NCBI RefSeq assembly: GCF_004125265.1
Contig: NZ_RDTE01000003.1
Location: forward strand, 1,798,001 to 1,862,000
Reading direction: 5' to 3'
Length of the DNA stretch: 64,000 bases
DNA from: Streptomyces lydicus
GTDB lineage: Bacteria; Actinomycetota; Actinomycetes; Streptomycetales; Streptomycetaceae
The translations under genes were made by a program, and so were the position numbers. Positions 33,762 to 42,346 of this stretch are shown piece after piece. Position 1 is the stretch's first letter, and each line of letters begins with the position of its first letter. The notes beneath the pieces were generated by a model. It searched no databases. It was not told the DNA's origin and saw only the letters and a program-made list of their open reading frames with translations.

Positions 33762-34966
33762 GCGGAGGCTCGCTCAGAGTGCGGGGTGCGGGAAGGTTCG
33801 GGTGGCAGGTGGCGGGCGACGGCGAGGAGAGCCTCGACATCGTCCATCGGTCGGCTGGTCTGGCGATCGGCGTCGGCGAAGTCGGTGAGCTGGTCGGGCT
33901 CTGGGCGGATGCCTTCGGCCCGGGCTGCGATGCCGGCCAGGATTTGGTCGGCCGTCACGGCGGCGTTCAGGTCCTGGCCCCGGAGTCCTCTCGCCCTGTG
34001 GTGGGCCTCGCTGCACTCGCGGACTCCGGCATCGAGGTGCTGGCGGATCACGAAGCGGCCGTCGCGGATTTCGACGAACCGCCGGTAGAGCTTGATCGCG
34101 ATGCCGCGGAAGCGCCGGCGCTGAGCGGGGTCGACGCGGTCGATCGGCAGGGCGATCTCGGGCGCTGAGCTGTAGAAGGCCAGCCACAGTGGTCGAAGGC
34201 CGTGATAGCTGCGGTGCTGCTTGATCCGGTACCGGACGCGCTCAGCCTGGTCGTTGAGCGTGGGCACCAACCATCCGATGAGGGTGAGCATGGCGCCGAC
34301 GTCACCGCAGGTCCACGCACAGCTCTCCCACTCCGCCAGGGATGCGCCAAAGGCGCTGGCGATGACGTCGCCGATGCGGACAGCGCTGTATCCGAGGGTG
34401 ACGGTGGCCCCGAGGGCGACGATGCGCAGACCGACGCGGACGGACCCGCGGGCGCTGCGGCGGGCCAGGCGCCAGCAGGCGCGGGCGAGGGACAGCTCCC
34501 CGATGGTGTAGGCGGTGACGTACAGGGTGAGGTACGCGGCGTACCAGTCGTCGTGCGCGTAGTAGAGCGTGAAATCGATCGGCCTCGGCGCGCTGGGCGT
34601 CAGCATGGCGAAGAGCACCAGCAGCGCCGCGAATACCGCGAGGCCGGCGCCGAGCCATGTCCGTGCCTTCCTGCGGGCGATGTCGGGGGGCGAGCCCCAG
34701 TAGGTGAGGACGACCTGCTGGCAGGCCAGTAGCGCCACTACGCACCCCTGCGCCAGGGGAACGGCCAGGTTCACAGTGCCCAGGGCGCGGTCGAGGTACT
34801 GCCACATCGGTGTGACAGAGAACAGGAAGGACAGGCCGGAAAGCATGAACACAGCGGCCAGGGCCGTGGAAGCGGGGTCGCGGCGCCGGGCGGGGATGTC
34901 CCGCAAGAGGGACAGGAGCCCTATGGCGGCGACGACGATGCTGATGGGGTGGAGCAGGTCCTTCAC
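33758..34966 (-). CDS. MAB_1171c-type (DUF6545) integral membrane protein
   Basis: 402 residues. Seven predicted membrane helices fill the first 230 residues (ISIVVAAIGLLSLL, FMLSGLSFLFSV, VVALLACQQVVLTYW and others). A cytosolic region of about 170 residues follows (RYRIKQHRSYHGLRPLW, PIDRVDPAQRRRFRG, VIRQHLDAG). This matches actinobacterial proteins named MAB_1171c family putative transporter, whose function is not established. Start and stop overlap the ImmA/IrrE and amidase genes, so it is a fixed part of the cassette. Confidence 0.8.
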   Translation of the reverse strand: MKDLLHPISIVVAAIGLLSLLRDIPARRRDPASTALAAVFMLSGLSFLFSVTPMWQYLDRALGTVNLAVPLAQGCVVALLACQQVVLTYWGSPPDIARRKARTWLGAGLAVFAALLVLFAMLTPSAPRPIDFTLYYAHDDWYAAYLTLYVTAYTIGELSLARACWRLARRSARGSVRVGLRIVALGATVTLGYSAVRIGDVIASAFGASLAEWESCAWTCGDVGAMLTLIGWLVPTLNDQAERVRYRIKQHRSYHGLRPLWLAFYSSAPEIALPIDRVDPAQRRRFRGIAIKLYRRFVEIRDGRFVIRQHLDAGVRECSEAHHRARGLRGQDLNAAVTADQILAGIAARAEGIRPEPDQLTDFADADRQTSRPMDDVEALLAVARHLPPEPSRTPHSERASA

Positions 34967-35481
34967 CGTCGGGCCTCCCGCCGGCGCAGCAGCGTGTGTG
35001 TGACCCGATCCTGGACATCGTCTCCGGAGGACTCATCGCTGCACAGCCAGCGGTCGATGATCTTGCGTTGGAGGAGCGAGGCCAGCGCCTCGGTATCGCG
35101 CTCCTCCACCTCGTCGTACTGGGTGCGCCCGAGCATCATCTGCACGACGGCCGGGTCCATGGTGGTGATGAGGCTTGGCGCCAGGGCGGACAGCGGGCGG
35201 GTTTCATGATGTCCGAGCAGCAGGTGACCGAACTCGTGGGCAATGATGTGATCTTGGTGCGTGGGGCTGGTTCGGGGGTCATAGAACACATAGGCATGGC
35301 TCTCGGTGATGGCGCACGCCCCGCAAAGTGATGAAGCCTGCTCCCTGGGCTCCAGCACCACGGTCCGGCCCGTTCGGCGGGAAACCTCGCCACGGAGGTC
35401 ACGGACGCTCGTGACGCGAGGGAGATTCAGCTCGGCCAGCAGATCGCCCTGCCGCCGGCTACGTACAAACCACATCGCCAT
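34963..35481 (-). CDS. ImmA/IrrE-like metallopeptidase
   Basis: 172 residues. HEFGH (82-86) is the HExxH zinc motif in the context HIIAHEFGHLLLGHHE. A CGAC motif at 53-56 may add a second metal site. In ICE and stress systems such proteases cleave a partner XRE repressor. Here an XRE protein is encoded 35 bases upstream and a membrane protein is encoded directly downstream with overlap. The XRE protein as substrate is inference from that pairing. Confidence 0.8.
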   Translation of the reverse strand: MAMWFVRSRRQGDLLAELNLPRVTSVRDLRGEVSRRTGRTVVLEPREQASSLCGACAITESHAYVFYDPRTSPTHQDHIIAHEFGHLLLGHHETRPLSALAPSLITTMDPAVVQMMLGRTQYDEVEERDTEALASLLQRKIIDRWLCSDESSGDDVQDRVTHTLLRRREARR

Positions 35482-35516
35482 TCCTTGATCATTGCTTTTC
35501 CTGCAGCCGCATCCGG

Positions 35517-35957
35517 CTAGCCGGAGGGCGGGAGTCCCTCCATTTTTCTCACACCGTCCACCAGCCCCAGGACAGCGTCCTTCCCGTCGGCCGAGACATC
35601 CGACAGGCGCATAAGGACGTTCTTGATCCGCGAGTCCCGGATCAATTGCAGCAACTCCAGTTCCTGCGCCGTCGCTTCTGCCACTTCATCGTCGAACCAA
35701 TAGGCGGCAGGCACACCGAAAAAGGCGGCGAGCGCTTCGAGGTGACGCTTCGTCGGATTGTCTCGCCTCCCGGTGCGCAGCATCCACAGATACGTACCGG
35801 TGATCTTTGCGAGCCCTCGCGCCTCCATCAGCGCAGCCACTTCGGTATTACTGTACGGGCCGCGGTCGGCTGGGTGCACCACGTCAAACAGGCGATTGAG
35901 CCGGTCACTAAGCGTCTCCGCCCGGCGACTCATCGCCCCCTCTGTCGAATCCTTCAT
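35517..35957 (-). CDS. XRE-type HTH regulator, first gene of the ImmA/IrrE operon
   Basis: 146 residues from ATG 35957 (AGGAAAGG upstream); ATG 35933 (MSRRAETLSDRL) is an alternative. The HTH spans about residues 35-90 (SNTEVAALMEARGL, TGTYLWMLRTGRRDNP, HLEALAAFFGVPAAYWF). A short helical tail follows (ELELLQLIRDSRIKNVLMRL), which may be the dimer or protease-recognition part. It is likely the repressor of its own operon. Confidence 0.85.
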   Translation of the reverse strand: MKDSTEGAMSRRAETLSDRLNRLFDVVHPADRGPYSNTEVAALMEARGLAKITGTYLWMLRTGRRDNPTKRHLEALAAFFGVPAAYWFDDEVAEATAQELELLQLIRDSRIKNVLMRLSDVSADGKDAVLGLVDGVRKMEGLPPSG

Positions 35958-36429
35958 GATCCTTTCCTAACCGGAGATCCACCATGGTTCAACCACTGTA
36001 CGCCGTCATTAACACCAGTTGACGCGTAGATCCTGGATATGGAAAGTTCTTCCTCGCCGGAACGTTCCCGTGTGGCGCATGCCGCCCTTCGGGGCGACCT
36101 GCCCGCCTTCACCCGCCCAGGGATAATCGGCGATGTGGCATAAGCCATATTCCCCGAGCGGTACAGGTCGCATCTGGCGATCCAGACTTATTTGATCTTC
36201 GACCGGAAAGCGCGAGGGGGCGGCAGTGGGCGCACCAAATCCGCTTCGCTGCGCCGTTGTGAGGAATTCCAGCAACCCGCTTCATTTCGGACAGCCCGGC
36301 ATGCATCGCGCATTCTGGGCTGCCGTGGCAACTGACCGGCCGGAGCTTCGCGCGCAGCCCACATGGCCGCCCCCGAGAAAACACGGGAACCGCTCGCATC
36401 ATCACTCTCTGCAGCTGGGGCGGGAGTTA
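35958..36429. other. Non-coding stretch upstream of the XRE operon
   Basis: 472 bases of lower-GC sequence hold the promoter side of the leftward XRE operon and lead into the duplicated block. No gene, terminator or repeat was recognised inside it. Confidence 0.4.
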
Positions 36430-36770
36430 CGAGCCGTATCTGGATCTTGATGCGGGTGCGCGTGCACGTTCGTCGTCGCAGCTCAGGGCAGTCAGCCCGG
36501 CACCGCGAGCGGCAGGGAGTGACGTACAGAACACGCAGACGACCGGACCCCGGCAAGACCCGCAAAGAGCGACGGCGCCCATGGAGCCGCTAACTCCTGG
36601 ACGCCGACCACCTGATGGCACTCCTGCCCCGGCAAGGGCAGCGATTACCCACCTTCACCGCGCCGGCCCTTTCCACGGGGCACACCGGCGCAGACTCACT
36701 ACCCAGGAGAGTTTGGCATGTCGACTGCCATGCGCGAAAGGCCGAAAGCTCCGGCCGGCGCGGCAGCCCG
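36430..36770 (+). repeat. Direct repeat block, copy 1
   Basis: It is a copy of 37375-37711. The core 36568-36661 is identical to 37507-37600 except for one base over 94 positions; the flanks match less well. The core holds a small hairpin (CTGCCC / GGGCAG) and no conserved reading frame. This copy is followed by a vestige of the same gene that follows copy 2. Confidence 0.8.
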
Positions 36771-36840
36771 CCCCCTCGCTACCGCTACACCCCACAGACA
36801 CCCCCGGCGGGGCTTCAGCTCGACTACTGGGGCACCCCCG

Positions 36841-36906
36841 GTGAACCTCGAAGCCCGCAAATGGGCATGGGGCCACGGCAGGAGCAAGGGGCATCGCCCT
36901 GACCAC
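36841..36906 (+). pseudogene. Vestige of the winged-helix replication-protein-like gene
   Basis: GTG 36841 opens NLEARKWAWGHGRSKGHRP, which matches the beginning of the intact gene at 37755 (SVDAREWVWENSASRGNARL). Homology ends after about 22 codons. It sits behind direct repeat copy 1 at a spacing close to that of the intact gene behind copy 2. Confidence 0.55.
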
Positions 36907-36981
36907 CGAGCGCCGCGTCGATGGCCACTTCAACCATGAACCGGACATCTCACCCCCGCCCGTGCACCTGCTCCGCGAAAA

Positions 36982-37215
36982 CGGCAAATGTTTGCCGATT
37001 TTGGCGACCAGCCCCTGATGCCGGTCTAGACCAGTCATTCGATCACCCCTTTCGCGCCGCCGAGATTCCCCATCTCCGCTAATCCTCAAGGGGGTTGCAT
37101 GCCGCAAACCCATCCTGGCGGGCCCTCTTAGGCTCGCGACCTATGCAGCCAAAACGGGCATACGGTCAGCTTTGACGGAGCTTCCAGGCGTTGGCTTAAA
37201 TCCTTATGGCCAGCC
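36982..37215 (+). repeat. Operator/promoter-like module, copy 2
   Basis: It begins with a perfect 16-bp palindrome CGGCAAATGTTTGCCG (36982-36997), then CCGGTCTAGACCAG near 37021-37034 in the place of the -10 of copy 1. A 10-codon open frame (37099-37131) follows, then TTTGACGGAGCTTCCAGGCG and TCCTTATGGCCAGCCG. A 90-codon frame opens at ATG 37206 but has no recognisable product. Confidence 0.6.
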
Positions 37216-37374
37216 GGTCCAACAACCTTGACCACACGATAAAGAGGGGCGCCATGAAGATCACTTCTGAGTGCGGCGGGGTGATCATCCCGCTGCGCGC
37301 GGCTTGCCCCGCCGTCTCGATTTTGCAGGCACAGGCGCCGTCACCTTCCCGCGCGAATTGTAGAGATTCCTTTA

Positions 37375-37711
37375 GCAAGGTCTGGATCTTGCCGCAGGGC
37401 GTGCGTATGTTCGTCGTCCCTCGCCGGGCACCCCGCTCGGCGGCAGACGGCATGAGGAGCCATATGCAGAACGCGTGATGCAGCAGGGCGGCATAGCCCC
37501 GAAAACAGCGACGGCGCCCATGGAGCCGCTAACTCCTGGACGCCGACCGCCTGATGGCACTCCTGCCCCGGCAAGGGCAGCGATTACCCACCTTCACCGC
37601 CACCGGCCCTTTCCACGGGGCACACCGGATGCGGGTTTCACTACGTAGGAGAGTGTTACATGCCGCCTGCCCTGCGCAAAAGGCCGGTTTCACCGGCCAG
37701 CGCGGCAGCCA
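37375..37711 (+). repeat. Direct repeat block, copy 2
   Basis: Second copy of the block at 36430-36770, 939 bases away in the highly conserved core. It directly precedes the intact winged-helix gene, so it is the likely leader or regulatory region of that gene. Confidence 0.8.
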
Positions 37712-37754
37712 CCTTCGCTTGCCCGGACGGGCGCCGTGATACGGCGGTGTCCCG

Positions 37755-38660
37755 ATGAGCGTGGACGCCCGCGAGTGGGTGTGGGAGAACAGCGCCAGCC
37801 GCGGGAACGCCCGCTTGGTCCTGCTGTCGCTGGCTGACCGGGTACCCGACGACCAGTGCGTCGCCTGGGCATCCCTGACCTCTCTGATGCGGCGGACGAA
37901 CGCCAGCCGCAACGCCGTGCGCGCCGCCATCACCGCGCTGTCCGATGCCGGTGAGCTGGAGGTGCTCGACGACTACGAGGGCCCGCAGCACAGCACGGTC
38001 TACCGGCTGCCGCGCACAGCTGCCTGGCTCGCCAAGGTCGCGTCCGTCAGGAATGACGACGCTGACGCCTACGTCGAGCCTCTGGCAGACGCCGACTCGG
38101 TGCCCGAGGTGGAGGGCGAGCGGCTCCGGAAGCACAGCATCTGGCCGAAGGCGGGGGCGGAATCCGACCCCCATCGTCAGGATCTGCCCCGGTCGGAATC
38201 TGCACCCCCTCGTCAGAACCTGACCGCTCCCCGGGGCAGTATCCGACCCCCCTCCGGGGCAGAACCTGACCCCCAGAACCGTAGTGAACCGAAGGTGAAC
38301 CGTAAGTACAGCAGCAGTAGTGCTGCCGGCCTCACCTCCGCTACGGACTGGCAGGTCGACGACACGAGCCTGTCCTGGGCCCAGCAGCAGGGCCACATCA
38401 CACGCCTCGGCGAGGACGGCCTGCAGGCCGCCGACGCGAAGTGGCGCCACCACCGCAGCGCCTGGAGCCCGCGCTCCGCCGCAGCCTGGGCTGCCGACTG
38501 GCGGTCCTGGATCGCCCGCGAGCACAGTCCCACACCCCAGCGCCCGAACCTCTACGCCCTGCCCGGCAGCACACCCGCGCCGCAGGCCGGTATGACCCGC
38601 GCCGACGCGCACATGGCCGCCCTACTCGCCGCCGTCGACGAACCGACTGGAACGGAGTAA
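37755..38660 (+). CDS. Winged-helix protein with replication-protein-like C-terminus
   Basis: 301 residues from ATG 37755. The N-terminal winged helix (about 15-85: NARLVLLSLADRV, CVAWASLTSLMRRTNASRNA, STVYRLP) resembles phage and plasmid replication or control proteins. A Pro/Arg-rich linker has repeated SDP/PPRQNL-like phrases. The C-terminal section (DAKWRHHRSAWSPRSA, AAWAADWRSWIARE) resembles the Trp-rich motif of DnaT and phage O-type primosome proteins. It is probably the replication or copy-control gene of the mobilizable element. The stop is 5 bases before the next start. Confidence 0.65.
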   Translation: MSVDAREWVWENSASRGNARLVLLSLADRVPDDQCVAWASLTSLMRRTNASRNAVRAAITALSDAGELEVLDDYEGPQHSTVYRLPRTAAWLAKVASVRNDDADAYVEPLADADSVPEVEGERLRKHSIWPKAGAESDPHRQDLPRSESAPPRQNLTAPRGSIRPPSGAEPDPQNRSEPKVNRKYSSSSAAGLTSATDWQVDDTSLSWAQQQGHITRLGEDGLQAADAKWRHHRSAWSPRSAAAWAADWRSWIAREHSPTPQRPNLYALPGSTPAPQAGMTRADAHMAALLAAVDEPTGTE

Positions 38661-38665
38661 CTACC

Positions 38666-39355
38666 TTGCACCGCCGCGAAGTTGCTGCCGTCATCACCTA
38701 CGTCGGCCGCCTGGACCCGCGCCTCATCCGCACCAACGCGGGCGAAGCCCGCGACCAGCTCAACACATGGCATGAGCTGCTCGACGACGTCCCGATGACC
38801 ACCGGCCAGGGCTGGGACGTGCGCGAGATCGCCCGCAAGCGCATCGTGAGTTCCCCGTACCCGATACTGCCCGCCGACGTGGCCCGCGAATGGTACGCGC
38901 ACCGCCGCGACCGTCTGGCCCGGCACACCGACCCGACCCCAATGGCCGACCCGGACAACCCGCAAGCCTGGCGAGCCGAGCTGCTGGCGGCGCGCGATGC
39001 CGTGGCTGCCGGACAGGCCGCTCCCGCGGCACACCGCGGGATCACCGCAGGGCGGCACGAGCGAGGGCTCAAGGGCCAGTCGGCCGCCGTCGACGCCTAC
39101 ATACCGGCCGCCGTACGCGCCGATCTGGCCCCGTACCGCCCGGCCCGCGCAGCCCGAGAGGCCGCCATCGCTGCCGGCGGCCCCGACGTCCTCGGAGTGC
39201 CGTGCGAGTGGTGTCATGCCGCCGAGGGCGAGCCCTGCCGCCGCCGGCGCATCACCCTCGACGGCGCCGCCAGGGGCAACGCACCACGCGCCACAGCCCA
39301 CCCCTGCCGCATCGACCGCGCCTTGGCCGCGCGGCCCAAGGCGTCCGTCGCCTGA
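38666..39355 (+). CDS. Zinc-finger protein of the mobile-element type
   Basis: 229 residues from TTG 38666, with GGAG 8 bases upstream; no ATG or GTG fits better. A helical N-terminal part (LIRTNAGEARDQLNTWHELL) is followed by a C-terminal CEWCHAAEGEPCRRRR with a later HPC, a pattern of Cys/His ligands seen in short actinobacterial zinc fingers on plasmids and integrative elements. It probably binds DNA within the replication or transfer module. Confidence 0.65.
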   Translation: MHRREVAAVITYVGRLDPRLIRTNAGEARDQLNTWHELLDDVPMTTGQGWDVREIARKRIVSSPYPILPADVAREWYAHRRDRLARHTDPTPMADPDNPQAWRAELLAARDAVAAGQAAPAAHRGITAGRHERGLKGQSAAVDAYIPAAVRADLAPYRPARAAREAAIAAGGPDVLGVPCEWCHAAEGEPCRRRRITLDGAARGNAPRATAHPCRIDRALAARPKASVA

Positions 39356-39467
39356 CCGCAGCCCCGCTTCTCCACAGAAACGTTCCGCCTTGCGTACGGC
39401 CGACGCCGTACCCGAGCCCGCCTCGCGGCGCACCGCCGCGCCCACGAGGCGACCTCCGGAGACCGAC

Positions 39468-40100
39468 ATGCGCCACATCACCACCAACGACACGCCTCCC
39501 CCCACCCTCCGGGGCATCGCCGACCATAGCTGGCAGGCCCGCAGCGAGTGCCACAACATGCCGCCCGAGGACATCGACGAGCTGTTCTTCCACACAGCCC
39601 GCAACCGCGCAGCCATCGACGAAGCCAAGTCGATCTGCGCCCGGTGCCCGGTGAAGAAGGCGTGCTTCGACTACGCCCTCGACAACGAACTCCGCCACGG
39701 CATGTGGGGCGGGCTCACCGAGGACGAGCGACGCCCCTGGCACGCCAAGGTCAACAAGCGCCTGGACTACAGCCGCGTCAAGGCAGCCTTCGAAGGCCGC
39801 GACATCCACCTCAGCGACGCCGAGCGCGAGGCCGTCACCCGCCACGCCTACGTCCGCGGCTGGAGCCCCGAGCGCCTCGCCTACGCACTGCGGCTCAATC
39901 TCGAATGGGCACAGGACCTGATGCGCAACGCCGCCCACGCCGTTGCCGATCGCGACCGCTACTGGGAGCGGCCCGACGAGACCGAGCCGACCGACGACGA
40001 GACCGCCGAGGACGAGGACGAGGACATCGTCTCGCCGGTGCAGGTCCCCCGCCAGGCGCACACCCACTCCCTGATCGCCGCTCTCCGAAAGGCCGCATGA
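39468..40100 (+). CDS. WhiB-family iron-sulfur regulator with extended C-terminus
   Basis: 210 residues from ATG 39468, with CTCCGGAGA upstream. Four Cys ligands for a [4Fe-4S] cluster are in place (28, 57, 60 and 66: SECHN then CARCPVKKAC), followed by GMWGGLTEDERR. The family is normally 80-130 residues; here about 110 extra residues follow, with an HTH-like stretch (LSDAEREAVTRHAYVRGWSP) and an acidic end. Streptomyces mobile elements often carry such WhiB variants. The stop overlaps the next start (ATGA). Confidence 0.9.
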   Translation: MRHITTNDTPPPTLRGIADHSWQARSECHNMPPEDIDELFFHTARNRAAIDEAKSICARCPVKKACFDYALDNELRHGMWGGLTEDERRPWHAKVNKRLDYSRVKAAFEGRDIHLSDAEREAVTRHAYVRGWSPERLAYALRLNLEWAQDLMRNAAHAVADRDRYWERPDETEPTDDETAEDEDEDIVSPVQVPRQAHTHSLIAALRKAA

Positions 40101-41818
40101 CTCACCCCATCGCCATGTCACTCCCCTTCGGCATCGACCCCGTCTACGCGGTCGCAGCCATCGGGGTGTTCGCCCTGGTGCTGGCCGGTTGGTCGATCCG
40201 ACGCAACCGGACCCGGGCAGGCGTCCTGCGCGCTGGCACCCCCACGGTCTGGGTCGCGGCTCTCGCCGCGCTCGCCTGCACGGCGTACAGCGCCGAGACC
40301 AGCTGGTCTTTCGCCGCTGACTTCCTCGGCATGACCGACACGGTGCAACGGGCCACCTTCTTCTCCACGGCCGAACTGGCACTTTTCGCGAACGCCCTGC
40401 TGGCCCGCCAGAATCTGCGGAACCAAGGCGCGCCTGGTGTGCCCGGCACCCTGGTCTGGGTGCTCACCGCGGTGCAGATCATCCCCGCGTTCGCCGAGTC
40501 AGGTCCGGTGGGCGGCACTGTGCGAGCCGTCGTCGGACCGGTTATGGCGGCCATGCTCTGGCATGTGGCTATGGGCATCGAGCTGCGGCTGCACAAGCCG
40601 GACGCCGCCTCGCAGGGGCTGCTGGCCACGCTGGGACGCGAAGCGCGGGAACGTCTGCTCTCGCGTCTGGGAGTCGCCACGCGGAATCGTGATGCCGCCC
40701 AGATCACCAGGGAACGTGCCACCGAACGGGCAGGAGCCCTCGCCTCACGGCTGGCCAAGATGCCCGAGAAGCAGCGGGCGGATCGCCGCGGGCGACGGAT
40801 CGAGCGGCAGCTTGAGACGGCTCTCGCACGATCCGGTGTCGGCACCGATCCGGCACAGCGCCGTGCGCTGCTGGATCAGCTGGCCGCCCGCCGGCACGCC
40901 TCAGCCCTCGCCACCGTGACCCTGCCCTCACCTTGGACCGATCCCGAGTGCGAGCAGGTCGACCACCGTGGTGCCCCGTCCCCTCTCGCTCCGTCCCTAG
41001 TGGCTCGGTCGGCGAGCGGGAGGGAGGTGAGCCCGTCCCTGAGCACGGTCCCCGACGCTGGTCCCCAAGGCAACGTGCCGGTCGGGGACGGGGCTGTCGA
41101 AGACAGGGCGAAGCCGGGATCAGGGACCGAGTCTGACGGGGACCGTCCCGTCACGGTCCCCAACAGCAACGGGGACGGGGGCGGGGACGGGGAAATCCTC
41201 GCCGCCGAAACGGGGACCGAACCGCTTGGGGACCGTCCCCGCACCATCCCCAACAGCAACGGGGACCGAGCCGTCGAGCGAGACGCGCACCTAGCTGACC
41301 GGCGCGACGCGGCGACGTCGGGAGACGACATCGCCGCTGCACAGAGGGGCAGCGGCTCGTTCCCGGCAGCCGTCCCCACTGGCAGCTCAAGCTTGGAACA
41401 CCCGGCCATCGAATCGGGGACCGAGCCCGTTGGGGACCATCCCGTCGCGGTCCCCAACCACAAGGGGGACGGGAAAGTCCTCGCCGCCGAAACGGGGACC
41501 GATACCTACGGGGACCGTCCCCACCCCGTCCCCGTACGGCAGAAGCCGAAGGCGAAGGCGCATCGAAGCCGGCCGGGTACCGGGAAGTCCAGGCGCTCGC
41601 GGAGGCCGCAGCTGAGCGTCGAGGAGACGGTCGAGCGGGTTCGTCCCCACGTGGCCGAGCTGCTGGAGCGCGACGGAAACGCGTCCATCAACCGTCCCCA
41701 GCTGCGGGAGATCCTCCGTGCCCTGAACCTCGGGGGCGGCCGGAACGAGAGCCTGACGCCGGTCCTGGAGCGGCTGCGCGCCGAGGCAGGTACCACCATG
41801 ACCGGGAGTGCGACGTGA
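40097..41818 (+). CDS. Membrane protein (DUF2637-like) with long repetitive C-terminus
   Basis: 574 residues. About five membrane helices occupy residues 10-165 (VYAVAAIGVFALVLAGW, VWVAALAALACTAYSA, ELALFANALLARQ, VVGPVMAAMLWHVAMG). A basic coiled segment follows (RERATERAGALASRLAKM). Residues about 310-500 are a low-complexity region with degenerate repeats around GDRPVTVPNSNGD, visible in DNA at 41040-41530 as recurring GGGGACCG runs. The C-terminal 70 residues form a folded helical domain (ETVERVRPHVAELLERDG, RPQLREILRAL). It resembles plasmid spread or DUF2637-type proteins; the role is unproven. Confidence 0.7.
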   Translation: MTHPIAMSLPFGIDPVYAVAAIGVFALVLAGWSIRRNRTRAGVLRAGTPTVWVAALAALACTAYSAETSWSFAADFLGMTDTVQRATFFSTAELALFANALLARQNLRNQGAPGVPGTLVWVLTAVQIIPAFAESGPVGGTVRAVVGPVMAAMLWHVAMGIELRLHKPDAASQGLLATLGREARERLLSRLGVATRNRDAAQITRERATERAGALASRLAKMPEKQRADRRGRRIERQLETALARSGVGTDPAQRRALLDQLAARRHASALATVTLPSPWTDPECEQVDHRGAPSPLAPSLVARSASGREVSPSLSTVPDAGPQGNVPVGDGAVEDRAKPGSGTESDGDRPVTVPNSNGDGGGDGEILAAETGTEPLGDRPRTIPNSNGDRAVERDAHLADRRDAATSGDDIAAAQRGSGSFPAAVPTGSSSLEHPAIESGTEPVGDHPVAVPNHKGDGKVLAAETGTDTYGDRPHPVPVRQKPKAKAHRSRPGTGKSRRSRRPQLSVEETVERVRPHVAELLERDGNASINRPQLREILRALNLGGGRNESLTPVLERLRAEAGTTMTGSAT

Positions 41819-42009
41819 TGAAGACCTGCCATCGCTTCACCAGCATCAAGGCCGACTTCGAGCAGGACATCCGCTTCCTGCGCGGTCATGCCGAGCGTCA
41901 CCAGGGGGCCGCGTCGGCGAAGACCAGCTGGAAGAACGCCGTCTCGGTGAAACGGAACATGGCGCGGGCCCTGAACCGGCACCTTGAGCGCTGCCCCGAG
42001 TGCGGCTGA
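41818..42009 (+). CDS. Small Cys-containing protein, 63 residues
   Basis: ATG 41818 overlaps the upstream stop (a GTG at 41815 is also possible). The product MKTCHRFTSIKADFEQDIRF, ending LNRHLERCPECG, is helical and basic with a CPEC end that may bind zinc. Small size, coupling and conserved-looking composition support a real gene of the transfer module. Confidence 0.6.
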   Translation: MKTCHRFTSIKADFEQDIRFLRGHAERHQGAASAKTSWKNAVSVKRNMARALNRHLERCPECG

Positions 42010-42346
42010 CGCCGACAAAGAAGCAGGTCAGACGCCTGCTTCGGCCATTCCGTCCGGTGGCCCGGCATCGGCCGGGCCACCGCCCCCGCTCTGCCCTGGA
42101 GGGACCGCCATTCCTGAGAACTCCTGGTGGACGCACGCACCGTCCCCTGCCGAGGCCGGCGCTTGGGCGGAGGTGCTCGTGCGCTACCAGCTCCTGCACG
42201 CAGCCGTGCTGGCCCCGAACGGCCAGTGGCTCGTCCAGGACCGCGTCGATTCCCCCGTCCGCGTCCTCGACGGTCCGACCGCCATGGTCGACCTGGCCGC
42301 CGAAATTCAGCTCCGTATCCGCACTACGAGGTACCGAACCCGATGA
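41984..42346 (+). CDS. Hypothetical protein, 120 residues
   Basis: The start is taken at TTG 41984, which overlaps the preceding gene by 26 bases; the true start may be later. The C-terminal 75 residues look coding (WWTHAPSPAEAGAWAEVLVR, VLAPNGQWLVQDRVDSPVRV). The stop overlaps ATG 42343 of the MobC frame. No family is recognised. Confidence 0.5.
   Translation: MSAAPSAADADKEAGQTPASAIPSGGPASAGPPPPLCPGGTAIPENSWWTHAPSPAEAGAWAEVLVRYQLLHAAVLAPNGQWLVQDRVDSPVRVLDGPTAMVDLAAEIQLRIRTTRYRTR

Noticed and set aside
36718..36939. Open frame of 73 codons after direct repeat copy 1
   Set aside because: It joins the repeat tail to the vestige of the winged-helix gene and has no independent coding character.
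37206..37478. Open frame of 90 codons between module 2 and direct repeat copy 2
   Set aside because: It shares only its first codons with the frame at 32165, runs into the repeat block, and has no usual ribosome site. Kept as a note only.
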